The notes under the pieces were generated by a model. It did no database searches. It was not told where the DNA came from and saw nothing but the letters and a program-made list of their open reading frames with translations. A DNA stretch of 64,000 nt from Herbaspirillum sp. (GTDB taxonomy: Bacteria; Pseudomonadota; Gammaproteobacteria; Burkholderiales; Burkholderiaceae_D), in contig JAQGLY010000020.1 of NCBI GenBank assembly GCA_028292625.1, positions 1-64,000 on the forward strand, written 5' to 3'. Shown here piece by piece: positions 53,860-63,755 of the stretch. The position numbers and the translations under genes are program-made. The first letter of the stretch is position 1. Each line of letters opens with the position of its first letter.

Positions 53860-56800
53860 GCGCCAGCTCCGTCGCTGGCTTCGCCGATTCTTTCAGGCGC
53901 TTGGCGGTGCGTCTTGCGACGGCCGAAACGCTCGGCCAGCCGGTCGAAATACAGATAGATGACCGGCGTCGTAAACAAGGTCAACACCTGGCTCACCAGC
54001 AGGCCGCCGACCATCGTGATGCCCAGCGGCTGGCGCAGCTCCGAACCCATGCCGCCGCCCAGCATCAGCGGCAACGCGCCCAGCAGCGCCGCCATGGTGG
54101 TCATCAGGATCGGCCGGAAACGCAGCAGACAGGCCTGATAAATCGCATCGCGCGGACTCATGCCATGTTCGCGTTCGGCTTCCAGCGCGAAGTCGATCAT
54201 CATGATCGCGTTTTTCTTGACGATGCCGATCAGCAGGATGATGCCGATGATGGCGATCACGCTCAGTTCGGTGCCCGACAGCAGCATCGCCAGCAGCGCG
54301 CCGATGCCGGCCGACGGCAGCGTCGACAGAATGGTGATCGGATGGATGTAACTCTCATACAGTACGCCCAGCACGATATACATCGTGATCACCGCGGCCA
54401 GGATCAGCCACAGGGTGTTGCCGAGCGAGGCCTGGAACGCCAGCGCCGCGCCCTGGAAGCGGGTATCGATGCTGGCCGGCACGCCGGCCTGGGCTTCGGC
54501 CGTGCGGATATCGTCGACGGCCTGGCCCAGCGACGCTCCCGGCGCCAGATTGAACGAGATCGTGGCGGTCGGGAATTGCCCCAGGTGATTGATGGTCAGC
54601 GAGGTCGGGCGCTGCTCGATGGTGGCGACCGTATCCAGCGGCACCGGACCGCCGGCCAGGGTTGGCACGTACAGCCCCTTCAGCGACAGGGGGCCGGTTT
54701 GATCCTGCGGCGCGACTTCCAGCACTACCCGGTATTGATTGGTCTGCGTGAAAATGGTCGAGATCAGCCGCTGGCCGAATGCGTCATACAAGGCATTGTC
54801 GATGGCCGCGGTAGTGACGCCGACGCGGGCGGCGGTGTCGCGGTTGATGTTGACATAGGCCTGCAAGCCCTTATCCTGCAGATCGCTGGTGACATCGGCC
54901 AGCGACGGCAAGCTCTGCAAACTATGCAGCAGTTTCGGGGTCCAGGTCGACAAGTCCTCCGGGCTGGTGGCCTGCAGCGTAAATTGATACTGCGTGCGGC
55001 TGATGCGGGAGTCGATGCTTAAATCCTGTACCGGCTGCAGATACAGCGACATGCCGGGCATGTCGTCGGCGCGCTGCTGCAGGCGCTTGAGCACGGTCTG
55101 CATGTCGTCGCGCTGGCCTTTCGGCTTCAGGCTGATCAGCAGCCGGCCGCTGTTGAGCGCGGAATTGACGCCGTCGACGCCGATGAACGACGACAGGCTG
55201 TCGACCGCCGGGTCCTTCAACAGCGCCTGGGACAGCGCTTGCTGCCGTTGCGACATCGCACCGAACGAGATCGACTGCGGACCTTCGCTGATGCCCTGGA
55301 TGGCGCCGGTATCCTGCAGCGGAAAGAAGCCCTTCGGCACCACCATATACAGCAGCACGGTCAGCACCAGCGTGCCCAGCGCCACCAGCAGCGTCGCCTT
55401 TTGCCGGTCCAGCACCCAGTTCAGGCACCGGCCGTAACGCGCGATGACGCCATCGAAAAAGCGTTGGCTGGCGTGATAGAAGCGGCTCTGCTTTTCCTCC
55501 GGCACATGTTTGAGCAGGCGCGCGCACATCATAGGCGTCAGCGTCAGCGAAATGAAGGCCGAAATCAGGATCGATACCGCCAGCGTGATCGCGAACTCGC
55601 GGAACAGGCGTCCCACCACATCGCCCATGAACAGCAGCGGAATCAGCACCGCGATCAGCGAAATGGTCAGCGAAATAATGGTGAAACCGATCTGTTGCGA
55701 GCCTTTCAGCGCGGCCGCCAGCGGTTTTTCGCCCGCTTCGATATAGCGGCTGATGTTTTCGATCATCACGATCGCATCGTCGACCACGAAACCGGTGGCG
55801 ATGGTCAGCGCCATCAACGTCAGGTTGTTGATCGAAAAACCGGTCAGATACATCACGCCGAAGGTGCCGACCAGCGACAGCGGCACCGCGACCGCCGGGA
55901 TGATGGTCGCCGGCACGTTGCGCAGGAACAGGAAGATCACCAGGACCACCAGCGCGACCGCCAGCAGCAGTTCGAACTCGACGTCGCTGACCGACGCGCG
56001 GATGGTGACGGTGCGATCGTTGAGCACGTCGACATCGACCGCGCCCGGCAGGGTCTTGCTCAACTGCGGCAACAAGGCATTGATGCGATCGGTCACCTGA
56101 ATCACATTGGCGCCGGGCTGGCGCTGCACATTCAGGATGATCGCCTGGGTGGAGCCGGCCCATGCGGCCAGATGCGAGTTTTCGGCCGCATCCACCACAT
56201 TGGCGACATCGCGCAAGCGCACCGGCGCGCCGTTGCTATAGGCGACGATCACGTTTTTATATTCGTCGGCCGATTTCAATTGATCGTTGCCGTCGATGGT
56301 GGACGCTTGCGCGGGGCCGTCGAAACTGCCCTTGGCCTGATTCACGTTGGCAGCGGCCACGGCGGTACGGACGTCCTCCAGGGTCAAGCCGCGCGCGGCC
56401 AGCGCTTTCGGATTGCTTTGGATGCGCACCGCCGGCCGCTGGCCGCCGCTGAGGCTGACCAGCCCGACGCCGGGCACTTGCGAAATTTTCTGCGCCAGCC
56501 GCGTGTCGACCAGGTCTTCCAATTGCGTCAGCGGCACCGTCGGCGAACTGACCGAGATGGTCATGATCGGCGTGTCCGCCGGGTTGACCTTGTTATAGAT
56601 CGGTGGGCTGGGCAGATCGACCGGCAGCAGATTGCCGCCGGCGTTGATGGCCGCCTGCACCTCCTGCTCGGCCACGTCCAGCGTCAATTCAAGGCTGAAT
56701 TGCAGCGTGATCACGGAAGCGCCGCCGGAACTGCTCGACGACATCTGCGACAGGCCGGGCATCTGGCCGAACTGGCGTTCCAGCGGCGCGGTGATCGACG

Positions 56801-56981
56801 AGGTGATGACTTCCGGACTGGCGCCCGGATACAGCGTGACGACCTGAATCGTCGGGTAATCGACTTCCGGCAATGCAGATACGGGCAGCATGCGGTAGGC
56901 GACCAGACCTGTCAGCAGAATCGCCAGCATCATCAAGGTGGTGGCGACCGGCCGCAGGATAAAGGCGCGGGATGGATTCAT
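53856..56981 (-). CDS. mdtB: RND transporter subunit, MdtB-like
   Basis: A 1041-residue inner-membrane pump, first of the two RND paralogues. N-terminus [22 protein letters not shown]4 region [20 protein letters not shown] with the double Asp; later [20 protein letters not shown] and the C-terminal [17 protein letters not shown] tail. About half identical by eye to the next gene, as MdtB and MdtC are. ATGA overlap (53856-53859) with mdtC indicates coupling. Follows the adaptor mdtA by 14 bp. Confidence 0.94.
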   Translation of the reverse strand: MNPSRAFILRPVATTLMMLAILLTGLVAYRMLPVSALPEVDYPTIQVVTLYPGASPEVITSSITAPLERQFGQMPGLSQMSSSSSGGASVITLQFSLELTLDVAEQEVQAAINAGGNLLPVDLPSPPIYNKVNPADTPIMTISVSSPTVPLTQLEDLVDTRLAQKISQVPGVGLVSLSGGQRPAVRIQSNPKALAARGLTLEDVRTAVAAANVNQAKGSFDGPAQASTIDGNDQLKSADEYKNVIVAYSNGAPVRLRDVANVVDAAENSHLAAWAGSTQAIILNVQRQPGANVIQVTDRINALLPQLSKTLPGAVDVDVLNDRTVTIRASVSDVEFELLLAVALVVLVIFLFLRNVPATIIPAVAVPLSLVGTFGVMYLTGFSINNLTLMALTIATGFVVDDAIVMIENISRYIEAGEKPLAAALKGSQQIGFTIISLTISLIAVLIPLLFMGDVVGRLFREFAITLAVSILISAFISLTLTPMMCARLLKHVPEEKQSRFYHASQRFFDGVIARYGRCLNWVLDRQKATLLVALGTLVLTVLLYMVVPKGFFPLQDTGAIQGISEGPQSISFGAMSQRQQALSQALLKDPAVDSLSSFIGVDGVNSALNSGRLLISLKPKGQRDDMQTVLKRLQQRADDMPGMSLYLQPVQDLSIDSRISRTQYQFTLQATSPEDLSTWTPKLLHSLQSLPSLADVTSDLQDKGLQAYVNINRDTAARVGVTTAAIDNALYDAFGQRLISTIFTQTNQYRVVLEVAPQDQTGPLSLKGLYVPTLAGGPVPLDTVATIEQRPTSLTINHLGQFPTATISFNLAPGASLGQAVDDIRTAEAQAGVPASIDTRFQGAALAFQASLGNTLWLILAAVITMYIVLGVLYESYIHPITILSTLPSAGIGALLAMLLSGTELSVIAIIGIILLIGIVKKNAIMMIDFALEAEREHGMSPRDAIYQACLLRFRPILMTTMAALLGALPLMLGGGMGSELRQPLGITMVGGLLVSQVLTLFTTPVIYLYFDRLAERFGRRKTHRQAPERIGEASDGAGA

Positions 56982-56995
56982 GCGGTTTCCGCCGT

Positions 56996-58342
56996 TTAAT
57001 TGGCGCGGGCGCCGGCGTTCGCTGCCGGGGCCGCCGGGGCGGCCGCATCGGCCGGTGCCGCGGTTGGCGCGCGCGCCTGCTGGTCCGCCGCCGAGCCATC
57101 CGGACCGCCGCGCCTGCGACGCGGACCTCTGCCGGCGCCTGCGGCGACGGCCGCGGCCGCCGCGCTATTCTGCGCGGCGCGATCGATCACGCGCACCTTG
57201 GCGCCTTCGCGCAATTTATCCAGACCGTCGATGACGACTTTCTGTCCGACCTGCAAGCCCTGTTCGACAATGGTGTCGTCGCCGGACACGGGGCCGATTC
57301 CGACCTTTTTCATACTGACGGTCTGATCGTCGTTGACGGCATACACATAGCTGCCGCCGGCGCCCAATTGCAGCGCCACCGTCGGCACCGTGACCGCATC
57401 GGGGCGGTCGCCGAGTTGCAGATGAATGTTGACGAACTGATTCGGGAACAATTGCTGCCTGTCGTTGGCGAAGCGCGCTTTCAGGTTGACGGTGCCGGTA
57501 GTGACATTGAGTTGATTGTCGATGGCCAGCAGATTGCCGTCGGCCAGCTTATGCCGGTTGTCTCGATCCCAGGCTTCGACCGCCAGGCTGCTGTTGTCGC
57601 GCATCGCCTGCAATACCTGAGAGAGGCTGACTTCGGGCAATGCGAAAACCACATTGATCGGCTGATTTTGGGTGATCACCACCACGCCGGTGGTGTCGCT
57701 GGCATGGACGACGTTGCCCGGATCGACCAGGCGCAGGCCGACACGGCCGCTGACCGGCGCGGTGATGCGGCTGTAATCGTATTGCAATTTGGCGTTGTCG
57801 ACCGCGCCCTGATCCAGCTTGACCGTGCCCTGGTTTTGCTGCACCAGCGCCTCTTGCGTATCGACCAGCTGTTTGGCGATCGAGTTTTGCGCCAGCAATT
57901 GCCGGTAGCGCGCCAGATCGAGTTCGGCATTGCGCAGCAGCGCCTGATCGCGCTGCAGCTGGCCCTGCGCCTGCGTCAACGCGGCCAGATAGGGGCGGGG
58001 ATCCAGTTCGGCCAGCAACTGGCCCTGTTTGACCATCTGGCCTTCGGTGAAATGCACTTTGTCCAATTGCCCGTCGACGCGGCTGTGCACGGTCACGGTA
58101 TAGGTCGAGTTGACGGTGCCCAGCGCAGTCAGCGTCAGCGGCACATCGCGTCTTGCGATCGTCGTCACGCCGACCGCAGCGGGAGGTCCGCCTCTGGCGG
58201 CGGCTCTGGTGGCCGCCTGGGTGGCGGTATGGTGGCGGACCAGCCACCAGATTGCGGCCAGCACTACGATCAGCGCCAAAATTACAATGATTGTGCTGCG
58301 CGCGCTATTGCGCTTTGGCGTGTCGATGCCGGTTTCAGCCAT
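56996..58342 (-). CDS. mdtA: RND periplasmic adaptor, MdtA-like
   Basis: Membrane fusion protein linking the RND pump to the outer-membrane channel. 448 residues from ATG 58342 ([13 protein letters not shown]), with AGGA eight bases upstream. An N-terminal membrane anchor ([20 protein letters not shown]) is followed by the lipoyl and hairpin regions ([40 protein letters not shown]), a beta-barrel domain ([20 protein letters not shown]), and a C-terminal Ala/Pro/Gly-Arg-rich tail ([20 protein letters not shown]) of low complexity. First gene of a mdtA-mdtB-mdtC-channel operon. No two-component regulator (baeSR) is adjacent. Confidence 0.93.
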   Translation of the reverse strand: MAETGIDTPKRNSARSTIIVILALIVVLAAIWWLVRHHTATQAATRAAARGGPPAAVGVTTIARRDVPLTLTALGTVNSTYTVTVHSRVDGQLDKVHFTEGQMVKQGQLLAELDPRPYLAALTQAQGQLQRDQALLRNAELDLARYRQLLAQNSIAKQLVDTQEALVQQNQGTVKLDQGAVDNAKLQYDYSRITAPVSGRVGLRLVDPGNVVHASDTTGVVVITQNQPINVVFALPEVSLSQVLQAMRDNSSLAVEAWDRDNRHKLADGNLLAIDNQLNVTTGTVNLKARFANDRQQLFPNQFVNIHLQLGDRPDAVTVPTVALQLGAGGSYVYAVNDDQTVSMKKVGIGPVSGDDTIVEQGLQVGQKVVIDGLDKLREGAKVRVIDRAAQNSAAAAAVAAGAGRGPRRRRGGPDGSAADQQARAPTAAPADAAAPAAPAANAGARAN

Positions 58343-58565
58343 GCTGGTTATCCTGGGTAATAGAAAGAGGTGTATGACAAGCGCTATGCTTTTTGTCAGG
58401 CAATATTTCTCGCCCGACATCATCGCATGCTTATTTTAAGGATGATAGTCGGTTACGACTTTTATATGGCGAGGAGCTTACAAAGAAGCACAGGATCTTT
58501 ACGTGTTTACACCGCTTTTGTCCGGATTTGGACGATTTAATGCATCTGATCAATATCCACCTGCG

Positions 58566-58660
58566 CTAGGGCCTGTTAACAATTAATTTAGGAGTGCGAA
58601 CGGGTCGGAGGCGTTGCAGGCCTAGGCGCAGCGACGCGTCGTAGTGGTGCTAGGGCCAAC
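58566..58660. repeat. Interspersed repeat-like fragment
   Basis: Between the RND operon and the dehalogenase gene, GGGCCTGTTAACAATTAATTT is followed by GCAGGCCTAGGCGCAGCGAC and GTCGTAGTGGTGCTAGGGCC. This resembles a degenerate dispersed repeat or the end of a mobile element and loosely matches 17952-18075. No open frame of interest. Similarity judged by eye. Confidence 0.35.
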
Positions 58661-58662
58661 GA

Positions 58663-59355
58663 TCAAGTTGAGATAATGCGGGCGGTTTCCACCCAGCGCG
58701 CCAGCTCGTCCAGTCCGCCGACGATCCGGTCGGGCGATTGCCTCAATTCGTCGAATACGACGCCATCCCGATTGATCCAGCATACCTGAAAACCGAAATG
58801 GCCGGCGCCGGCGGCATCCCAGGCATTGGTGGACACAAACAGAATTTCCGAGCGATCGCACTGCAGTGCCGGTTCGGCCAGCGCATAGACCTTGCTGTGC
58901 GGTTTGAAGATGCCCGCTTCATCGGCGCTGAGCAGATGCGCAAACAGGTAGGCCAGCCCGGAATGCAGCACGACGTTGCGCAGCGACGCGCTTGTCGCGT
59001 TGGACAATATGGCCAGCGGAATGCCCATGGCCTGCAGCTTTTCCAGCGCAGCCGGCACCTCCGGAAACGGATCGATTCTCATATAAGCATCGCACAACCT
59101 GGCGTGCGCGACGTTGTCCAACGGCAGCTTCAGACGATTCGCGGTGTAGGCCAGCGCGTCGCTGGTGGCCTGATCGAAATCGATGCCCGATTCCATCAGG
59201 CTGTGCAACCAGGTGTATTCCAGCTGTTTTTGGCGCCACAGCGTGCTGATATCGCGTCCCCGGCCCGGATGATATTTGTCGCACAGTTTCGCTACCGAAT
59301 GGACGTCATACAAGGTGCCGTACAAATCGAATACGATGGCTTTTATTTTTTTCAC
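58663..59355 (-). CDS. Haloacid dehalogenase type II (HAD superfamily)
   Basis: A 230-residue hydrolase, start GTG 59355 with AAGGGA five bases upstream. Motif I IVFDLYGTLYDVHS with the nucleophile Asp, motif II LSNATSASLRNVV, the conserved Lys in GIFKPHSKVYAL, and the acidic end VSTNAWDAAGAGHFGFQVCW are those of L-2-haloacid dehalogenases (type II), which hydrolyse 2-haloalkanoic acids. Similar proteins are often annotated this way though their natural substrate may be another phosphate ester or halo compound. Monocistronic. No transporter adjoins. Confidence 0.88.
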   Translation of the reverse strand: MKKIKAIVFDLYGTLYDVHSVAKLCDKYHPGRGRDISTLWRQKQLEYTWLHSLMESGIDFDQATSDALAYTANRLKLPLDNVAHARLCDAYMRIDPFPEVPAALEKLQAMGIPLAILSNATSASLRNVVLHSGLAYLFAHLLSADEAGIFKPHSKVYALAEPALQCDRSEILFVSTNAWDAAGAGHFGFQVCWINRDGVVFDELRQSPDRIVGGLDELARWVETARIIST

Positions 59356-59513
59356 GTGCTTCCCTTCGAGAATCGCAAGAAGTGGGCTCCGGTACTGATC
59401 GGGGCCTGTCCTAGTGTAAGCGCGTTTACCGGGAGGGGTGTTGTAACATTTACAATTTTTTGAATGCGCCGATGCTGCCGGAAATGCGAAGCAGTCAGCG
59501 GTTTTCGGTCTTT

Positions 59514-60407
59514 TCAAGCCGCTGCCGTGCGCCGCCCCAACGGCCGTTTCAGATATTGCGCCAGCGCCACGCCCAACAGGGTGATTCCGCCGCCGATGAG
59601 ATGATAGCCGTGCAGGCTTTCGCCGAGAAACAGCACCGCGATCAGGACGGTGGACACTGGCAGCAGATTCATCAGCATGGCGGTCCGGCTCGGCCCCAGC
59701 TTGCCGACTCCATACATCCATAGAAAGGGGGCGAAGATCGACGCCGGAATCCCCGCATACAGCACCAGCGGCAGGCCGGCCGCGGTCATCGGCGGCGCCG
59801 ATTGGCTCAGGTAGTAAATGAAAAGCGGCGGGATAACGGTCCAGATCTGCACCGTCAGCGCATGCCATTTATTGAACGGCAACGTCCAGCGTTTCAGCAA
59901 TACGCTGTAGCCGGCATAGGACAGGCTGGCCAGCAGCATCAAGCCGTCGCCGATGGTGACACCGTGCGACAGCAGGGCCGCCGGATCGCCCTGGCTCAGC
60001 AAATAGGCCAGTCCGAACAGGGACAGGACGCCGCCCAGCACGCTGCCGACGGTGGCCGCTTCGCCCAGTAGCACGCTCAGGCCGACCGCCAGCAACGGCA
60101 TCAGCGACACGATAATGCCCATGTTGGTCGCGGTCGTGGTTTGCGCCGCGATATAGGCCAGGCATTGATACATCACCATGCCCAGCATTCCGAGCACGAA
60201 CAATTTCGGCACATACGGCAGAATTTGCCGGCGTTGCCGCCATACCTGCTTGCCGCAGAACAGCGCCAGCACGATGCCGGCCAGCAGCCAGCGGTAAAAC
60301 GAAATGGCGGCCGGATCGATGACGTTCGCGGCCAGTTTGCTGACCACCGTGTTGGCGCTCCAGATCAATACGGCGATTACCGGAAATATCGTGTGTTTCA
60401 ATTGCAT
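59514..60407 (-). CDS. DMT-family EamA transporter
   Basis: A 297-residue membrane exporter with ten helices in two EamA halves. Start at ATG 60407 (MQLKHTIFPVIAVLIWSANT) with ACAGGATC upstream. The first half shows AAISFYRWLLAGIVLALFCG and GYVPKLFVLGMLGMVMY-like segments. The second shows GDGLMLLASLSYAGYSVLLK, WTVIPPLFIYYL and the conserved end LLPVSTVLIAVLFLGESLHG. Relatives export amino acids, nucleosides or drugs; the substrate here is unknown. Divergently oriented to the LysR regulator at 60614, which may control it, the formate gene, or both. Confidence 0.86.
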   Translation of the reverse strand: MQLKHTIFPVIAVLIWSANTVVSKLAANVIDPAAISFYRWLLAGIVLALFCGKQVWRQRRQILPYVPKLFVLGMLGMVMYQCLAYIAAQTTTATNMGIIVSLMPLLAVGLSVLLGEAATVGSVLGGVLSLFGLAYLLSQGDPAALLSHGVTIGDGLMLLASLSYAGYSVLLKRWTLPFNKWHALTVQIWTVIPPLFIYYLSQSAPPMTAAGLPLVLYAGIPASIFAPFLWMYGVGKLGPSRTAMLMNLLPVSTVLIAVLFLGESLHGYHLIGGGITLLGVALAQYLKRPLGRRTAAA

Positions 60408-60613
60408 TGCTGATCCTGTCTCCGGCGCTTGCACCTCGTTTAAACGCATATTCTCACACGGCCCGTGTGATTGTCGCGTGGCAAGAGGCGGGTTCGATCG
60501 CGCCTTGGCTCCCAATTCAGCCGCGGTGAAAGGATAAATACGTTATATTTGATAAACCGCAACGCATGCCGGTCGGCGGAGGACGCGCTCCTCTGCGTTG
60601 CCGGCCCGAATCG

Positions 60614-61528
60614 ATGTTCATCCGACAGCTCAAGTATCTGGTCACCCTCGCCGAGACTGCGCATTTTTCGCGCGCGGCGGAGATCTGCCATGTATCGCAG
60701 CCAGCGCTGTCCACTGCAATCCGCAATCTGGAGAAGGAACTGGATCTGAATCTGGTCCGGCGCGGCAGAAATTATGAGGGCCTGACCACCGAAGGCGAGC
60801 GCGTGGTGGGCTGGGCGCAGCAATTGCTGTCCAGTTACGACGCCATGCGGCAGGAGACGGTGAGCGCGCATAACAACCTGTCCGGCATGCTGCGCATAGG
60901 GGCGATTCCCACGACGATGCCGGTGGTGCCGTTTCTCACTGCGCCGTTTCAGGACGCCTATCGCGAAATCAGGCTGGCGGTGCTGTCGCTGTCGGCCGAT
61001 GAAATCGTGCGCCGGCTGGACAATTGCGATCTCGATATCGGGCTGACTTTCCTGGATGAGGCGGCGCTGGCCGGTTTTCGGATATTCCCGCTGTACGTCG
61101 AACGTTATGTGCTGGCGGCGCGCGATCCGGCGATTTTGCGGAACAGGACTTCGCTGAGCTGGAACGAGGTGGCCGAACTGCCGCTGTGCCTGCTGACGGC
61201 CAACATGCAAAGCCGCCGGATGATAGACGCGGCCTTTCGGACCGCCGGCGCCGTGCCGCGCATCCGCGTCGAAACCGATTCCATCTTCGCGCTGTATGCG
61301 CAACTGCGCTGCAGCGACTTGTGCGCGGTGGTGCCGCACAGCTTGTTGAGTCTGATCGAACTGCGCGATGAAACATCGGTAGTGCCGATCACGCCGTTGC
61401 TGTCGCGGCGAATCGGCTTCGTCGCGCGCCGGCAGCAGCCGCAGCCGCCATTGACCGAGACGCTGCTGGAGATGGCCTTGCAGATGTCCTTGCAGGAGCG
61501 ATTCGATCGCCTCATCGGCAGGCCTTGA
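60614..61528 (+). CDS. LysR-type regulator next to formate dehydrogenase
   Basis: A 304-residue regulator from ATG 60614 (MFIRQLKYLVTLAETAHFSR). The N-terminal helix-turn-helix (SRAAEICHVSQPALSTAIRN) and the substrate-binding domain of the OxyR/CynR-like type (GMLRIGAIPTTMPVVPFLTA, FLDEAALAGFRIFPLYVERY, ELPLCLLTANMQSRRMIDAA) are complete. It lies 211 bp upstream of the fdh gene, same strand, and divergent to the EamA transporter. Regulation of formate dehydrogenase, or of the exporter, is inferred from position alone. Confidence 0.88.
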   Translation: MFIRQLKYLVTLAETAHFSRAAEICHVSQPALSTAIRNLEKELDLNLVRRGRNYEGLTTEGERVVGWAQQLLSSYDAMRQETVSAHNNLSGMLRIGAIPTTMPVVPFLTAPFQDAYREIRLAVLSLSADEIVRRLDNCDLDIGLTFLDEAALAGFRIFPLYVERYVLAARDPAILRNRTSLSWNEVAELPLCLLTANMQSRRMIDAAFRTAGAVPRIRVETDSIFALYAQLRCSDLCAVVPHSLLSLIELRDETSVVPITPLLSRRIGFVARRQQPQPPLTETLLEMALQMSLQERFDRLIGRP

Positions 61529-61739
61529 ATCGGGACGCCGGATTGCCCTGATCCCTTGGCTTTGATAAGCCGCAGTTATCGGCCCATCTTCCGACGGTAT
61601 TGGAAAACCTGGCGGCAACTGCTCACAATCTTCCTTATGACTCGTTCGCCCCTGCGTTTGAACGGCAGTGAGCCGATATGCCAATTCTGGCGCGTGACCG
61701 CATGCAGGCGCGGACCGCAACCGATTCAAGGAGGCTCTA

Positions 61740-62957
61740 ATGGCAAAAATCATCTGTGTGTTATATGACGACCCGGTTACCGGCTATCCCACCAGCTATG
61801 CCCGCGATGATCTGCCGCAACCTGAGCGTTATCCGGACGGGCAAACCCTGCCGACGCCGAAAAGCATCGATTTCCAGCCGGGCGTGTTGCTGGGCAGCGT
61901 GTCGGGTGAACTGGGTCTGCGCAAATATCTGGAATCGCAGGGCCATCAATTGATCGTCACGTCCAGCAAGGACGGCGCCGACAGTGTGCTGGACCGCGAA
62001 TTGCCGGATGCCGAGATCGTGATTTCGCAGCCGTTCTGGCCGGCTTACATGACTGCCGAGCGCTTTGCCAAAGCCCAGAACCTGAAGTTGATCGTCACCG
62101 CCGGCATAGGCTCCGATCACACCGATCTGCAGGCGGCGATGGAGCGTAATGTGACGGTAGCCGAAGTGACTTATTGCAACAGCAATAGCGTGGCCGAACA
62201 TGTGGTGATGATGATCCTGTCTCAGGTGCGCAACTATATTCCATCGTACAACTGGGTGATCAACGGCGGCTGGAACATCGCCGATTGCGTATCCCGCTCC
62301 TACGATCTGGAAGCGATGAGCGTCGGCACTGTCGCCGCCGGCCGCATCGGCCTGCGCGTGCTGCGCCTGCTCAAACCGTTCGACGTCAAGCTGCATTATC
62401 TGGATCGCCACCGTTTGCCGCAGGCAGTCGAGCAGGAACTGAATCTGACCTACCACGACACCCTGGGCAGCATGACCAAGGTCTGCGATGTGGTGACGCT
62501 GAACTGCCCGCTGCATCCGGAGACTGAGCACATGATCAACGAGGAGTCGCTGAAGAATTTCAAGCGCGGCGCTTATCTGATCAATACCGCGCGCGGCAAG
62601 CTGTGCGATCGCGACGCCATCGTGCAGGCGCTGGAAAGCGGACAATTGGCCGGATACGCAGGCGACGTCTGGTTCCCGCAGCCGGCGCCGAACGATCATC
62701 CATGGCGGACCATGCCGCATCATGGCATGACGCCGCATATTTCCGGCACCAGCCTGTCGGCGCAGACGCGTTATGCGGCCGGCACGCGGGAAATCCTGGA
62801 ATGCTATTTTGAAGGCCGGCCGATTCGCGACGAATATTTGATCGTGCAAAACGGCGCATTGGCGGGGGCGGGTGCGCATTCCTACAGCAAGGGCGATGCG
62901 ACCGGCGGTTCGGAAGATGCGGCCAAGTTCCAGAAGGGCGGCAAGGCAGCGGTGTAG
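61740..62957 (+). CDS. fdh: NAD-dependent formate dehydrogenase
   Basis: Oxidises formate to CO2 with NAD+ reduction, cytoplasmic, no metal. 405 residues; ribosome binding site AGGAGG before ATG 61740. It is closely like the Pseudomonas sp. 101 enzyme. Formate-binding Asn in YCNSNSVAEHVVM, the Rossmann loop GTVAAGRIGLRVLRLLKPFD (also Ala-Ala-Gly in that enzyme, so not a defect), Arg in INTARGKLCDRDA, Asp in AGYAGDVWFPQP, and the catalytic His in HHGMTPHISGTS are present. C-terminal family tail: YSKGDATGGSEDAAK. A role in formate detoxification or auxiliary energy supply is likely. Confidence 0.96.
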   Translation: MAKIICVLYDDPVTGYPTSYARDDLPQPERYPDGQTLPTPKSIDFQPGVLLGSVSGELGLRKYLESQGHQLIVTSSKDGADSVLDRELPDAEIVISQPFWPAYMTAERFAKAQNLKLIVTAGIGSDHTDLQAAMERNVTVAEVTYCNSNSVAEHVVMMILSQVRNYIPSYNWVINGGWNIADCVSRSYDLEAMSVGTVAAGRIGLRVLRLLKPFDVKLHYLDRHRLPQAVEQELNLTYHDTLGSMTKVCDVVTLNCPLHPETEHMINEESLKNFKRGAYLINTARGKLCDRDAIVQALESGQLAGYAGDVWFPQPAPNDHPWRTMPHHGMTPHISGTSLSAQTRYAAGTREILECYFEGRPIRDEYLIVQNGALAGAGAHSYSKGDATGGSEDAAKFQKGGKAAV

Positions 62958-62974
62958 TCCCGGCATAGGCGGTA

Positions 62975-63012
62975 AAAAGCGGACGATGAGCGTTATCCCA
63001 TCGTCCGCTTTT
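62975..63012. terminator. Bidirectional terminator between fdh and livF
   Basis: AAAAGCGGACGATG (62975-62988) pairs perfectly with CATCGTCCGCTTTT (62999-63012) around a 10-base loop. It has T-runs on both strands, so it can end both the rightward fdh and the leftward livF. Confidence 0.9.
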
Positions 63013-63026
63013 AATTTGAAGGCCGC

Positions 63027-63755
63027 CTAAAAACCGAGATAAGCCTGCTGCACAGCGGGATCGTTGATCAGCATGCCGGCCGGACCGTCGCGTACGATAT
63101 TGCCGGTTTCCATGACATAGCCGTGATCGGCGCCGGACAAGGCCAGTTGCACATCCTGCTCGACCAGCAGCACCGTCACGCCGTCCTGCCGGATGGCGGC
63201 CAGCACTTCCATCAATTGCTCGACGACCACCGGCGCCAGCCCCAGGCTCATTTCATCGACCATCATCAGCACCGGCGCGGCCATCAATGCGCGCGCCATC
63301 GCGCACATCTGCTGTTCTCCGCCGGACATGCTGCCGGCCAGTTGGCGCCGCCGCTCGGACAATTTCGGAAACATCGCGTACATCTTGTCGAGATCGCGCA
63401 TCACCGCCGCCTTATCGTCGCGGCGATAAGCGCCCATCAGCAAATTGTCCTGCACCGTCATGCGGTCGAACAACTGGCGTCCTTCCGGCACCTGCACCAG
63501 GCCCAGCCCGAATACCTGATCCGAGGTCATGCCGCTGAGCTCCTGTCCGTTCAGCAAAATGCTGCCGGTGCAGCGCAGCATGCGTGACAGGGCGCGCAAC
63601 AGCGTGGTTTTGCCGGCGCCGTTGCTGCCGACCAGCGCGACCATTTCGGCCGGAAAAATTTCCAGTTCCACATTGTGCAGCACCGGCATTTCCCCGTAGC
63701 CGGCGCTCAGGTTCTGGATTTTCAGCAGGGGGGTGCGATCGTTCGCGCGGCTCAT
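63027..63755 (-). CDS. livF: Branched-chain amino-acid ABC transporter ATPase LivF
   Basis: One of two ATPases of a high-affinity branched-chain amino-acid (or urea/amide) importer. 242 residues. Walker A VGSNGAGKTTLLRAL, Q-loop in GLGLVQVPEGRQLFDRMTVQ, signature SMSGGEQQMCAMARAL, Walker B and D-loop APVLMMVDEMSLGLAPVVVE, and the switch His replaced by the VLLVEQDVQLAL pattern typical of LivF are present. ATGA overlap with the preceding livG. The permease and binding-protein genes must lie to the right of the window. Confidence 0.92.
   Translation of the reverse strand: MSRANDRTPLLKIQNLSAGYGEMPVLHNVELEIFPAEMVALVGSNGAGKTTLLRALSRMLRCTGSILLNGQELSGMTSDQVFGLGLVQVPEGRQLFDRMTVQDNLLMGAYRRDDKAAVMRDLDKMYAMFPKLSERRRQLAGSMSGGEQQMCAMARALMAAPVLMMVDEMSLGLAPVVVEQLMEVLAAIRQDGVTVLLVEQDVQLALSGADHGYVMETGNIVRDGPAGMLINDPAVQQAYLGF

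Noticed and set aside
51748-53958. 736-codon + strand frame, and another at 55239-56999
   Set aside because: Both are antisense to intact RND pump genes and have shadow-type composition.
62320-62350. Possible defect in the Rossmann motif of formate dehydrogenase (GTVAAGRIG instead of G-x-G)
   Set aside because: The same Ala-Ala-Gly loop occurs in the well-studied active Pseudomonas enzyme, so it is normal for this family.
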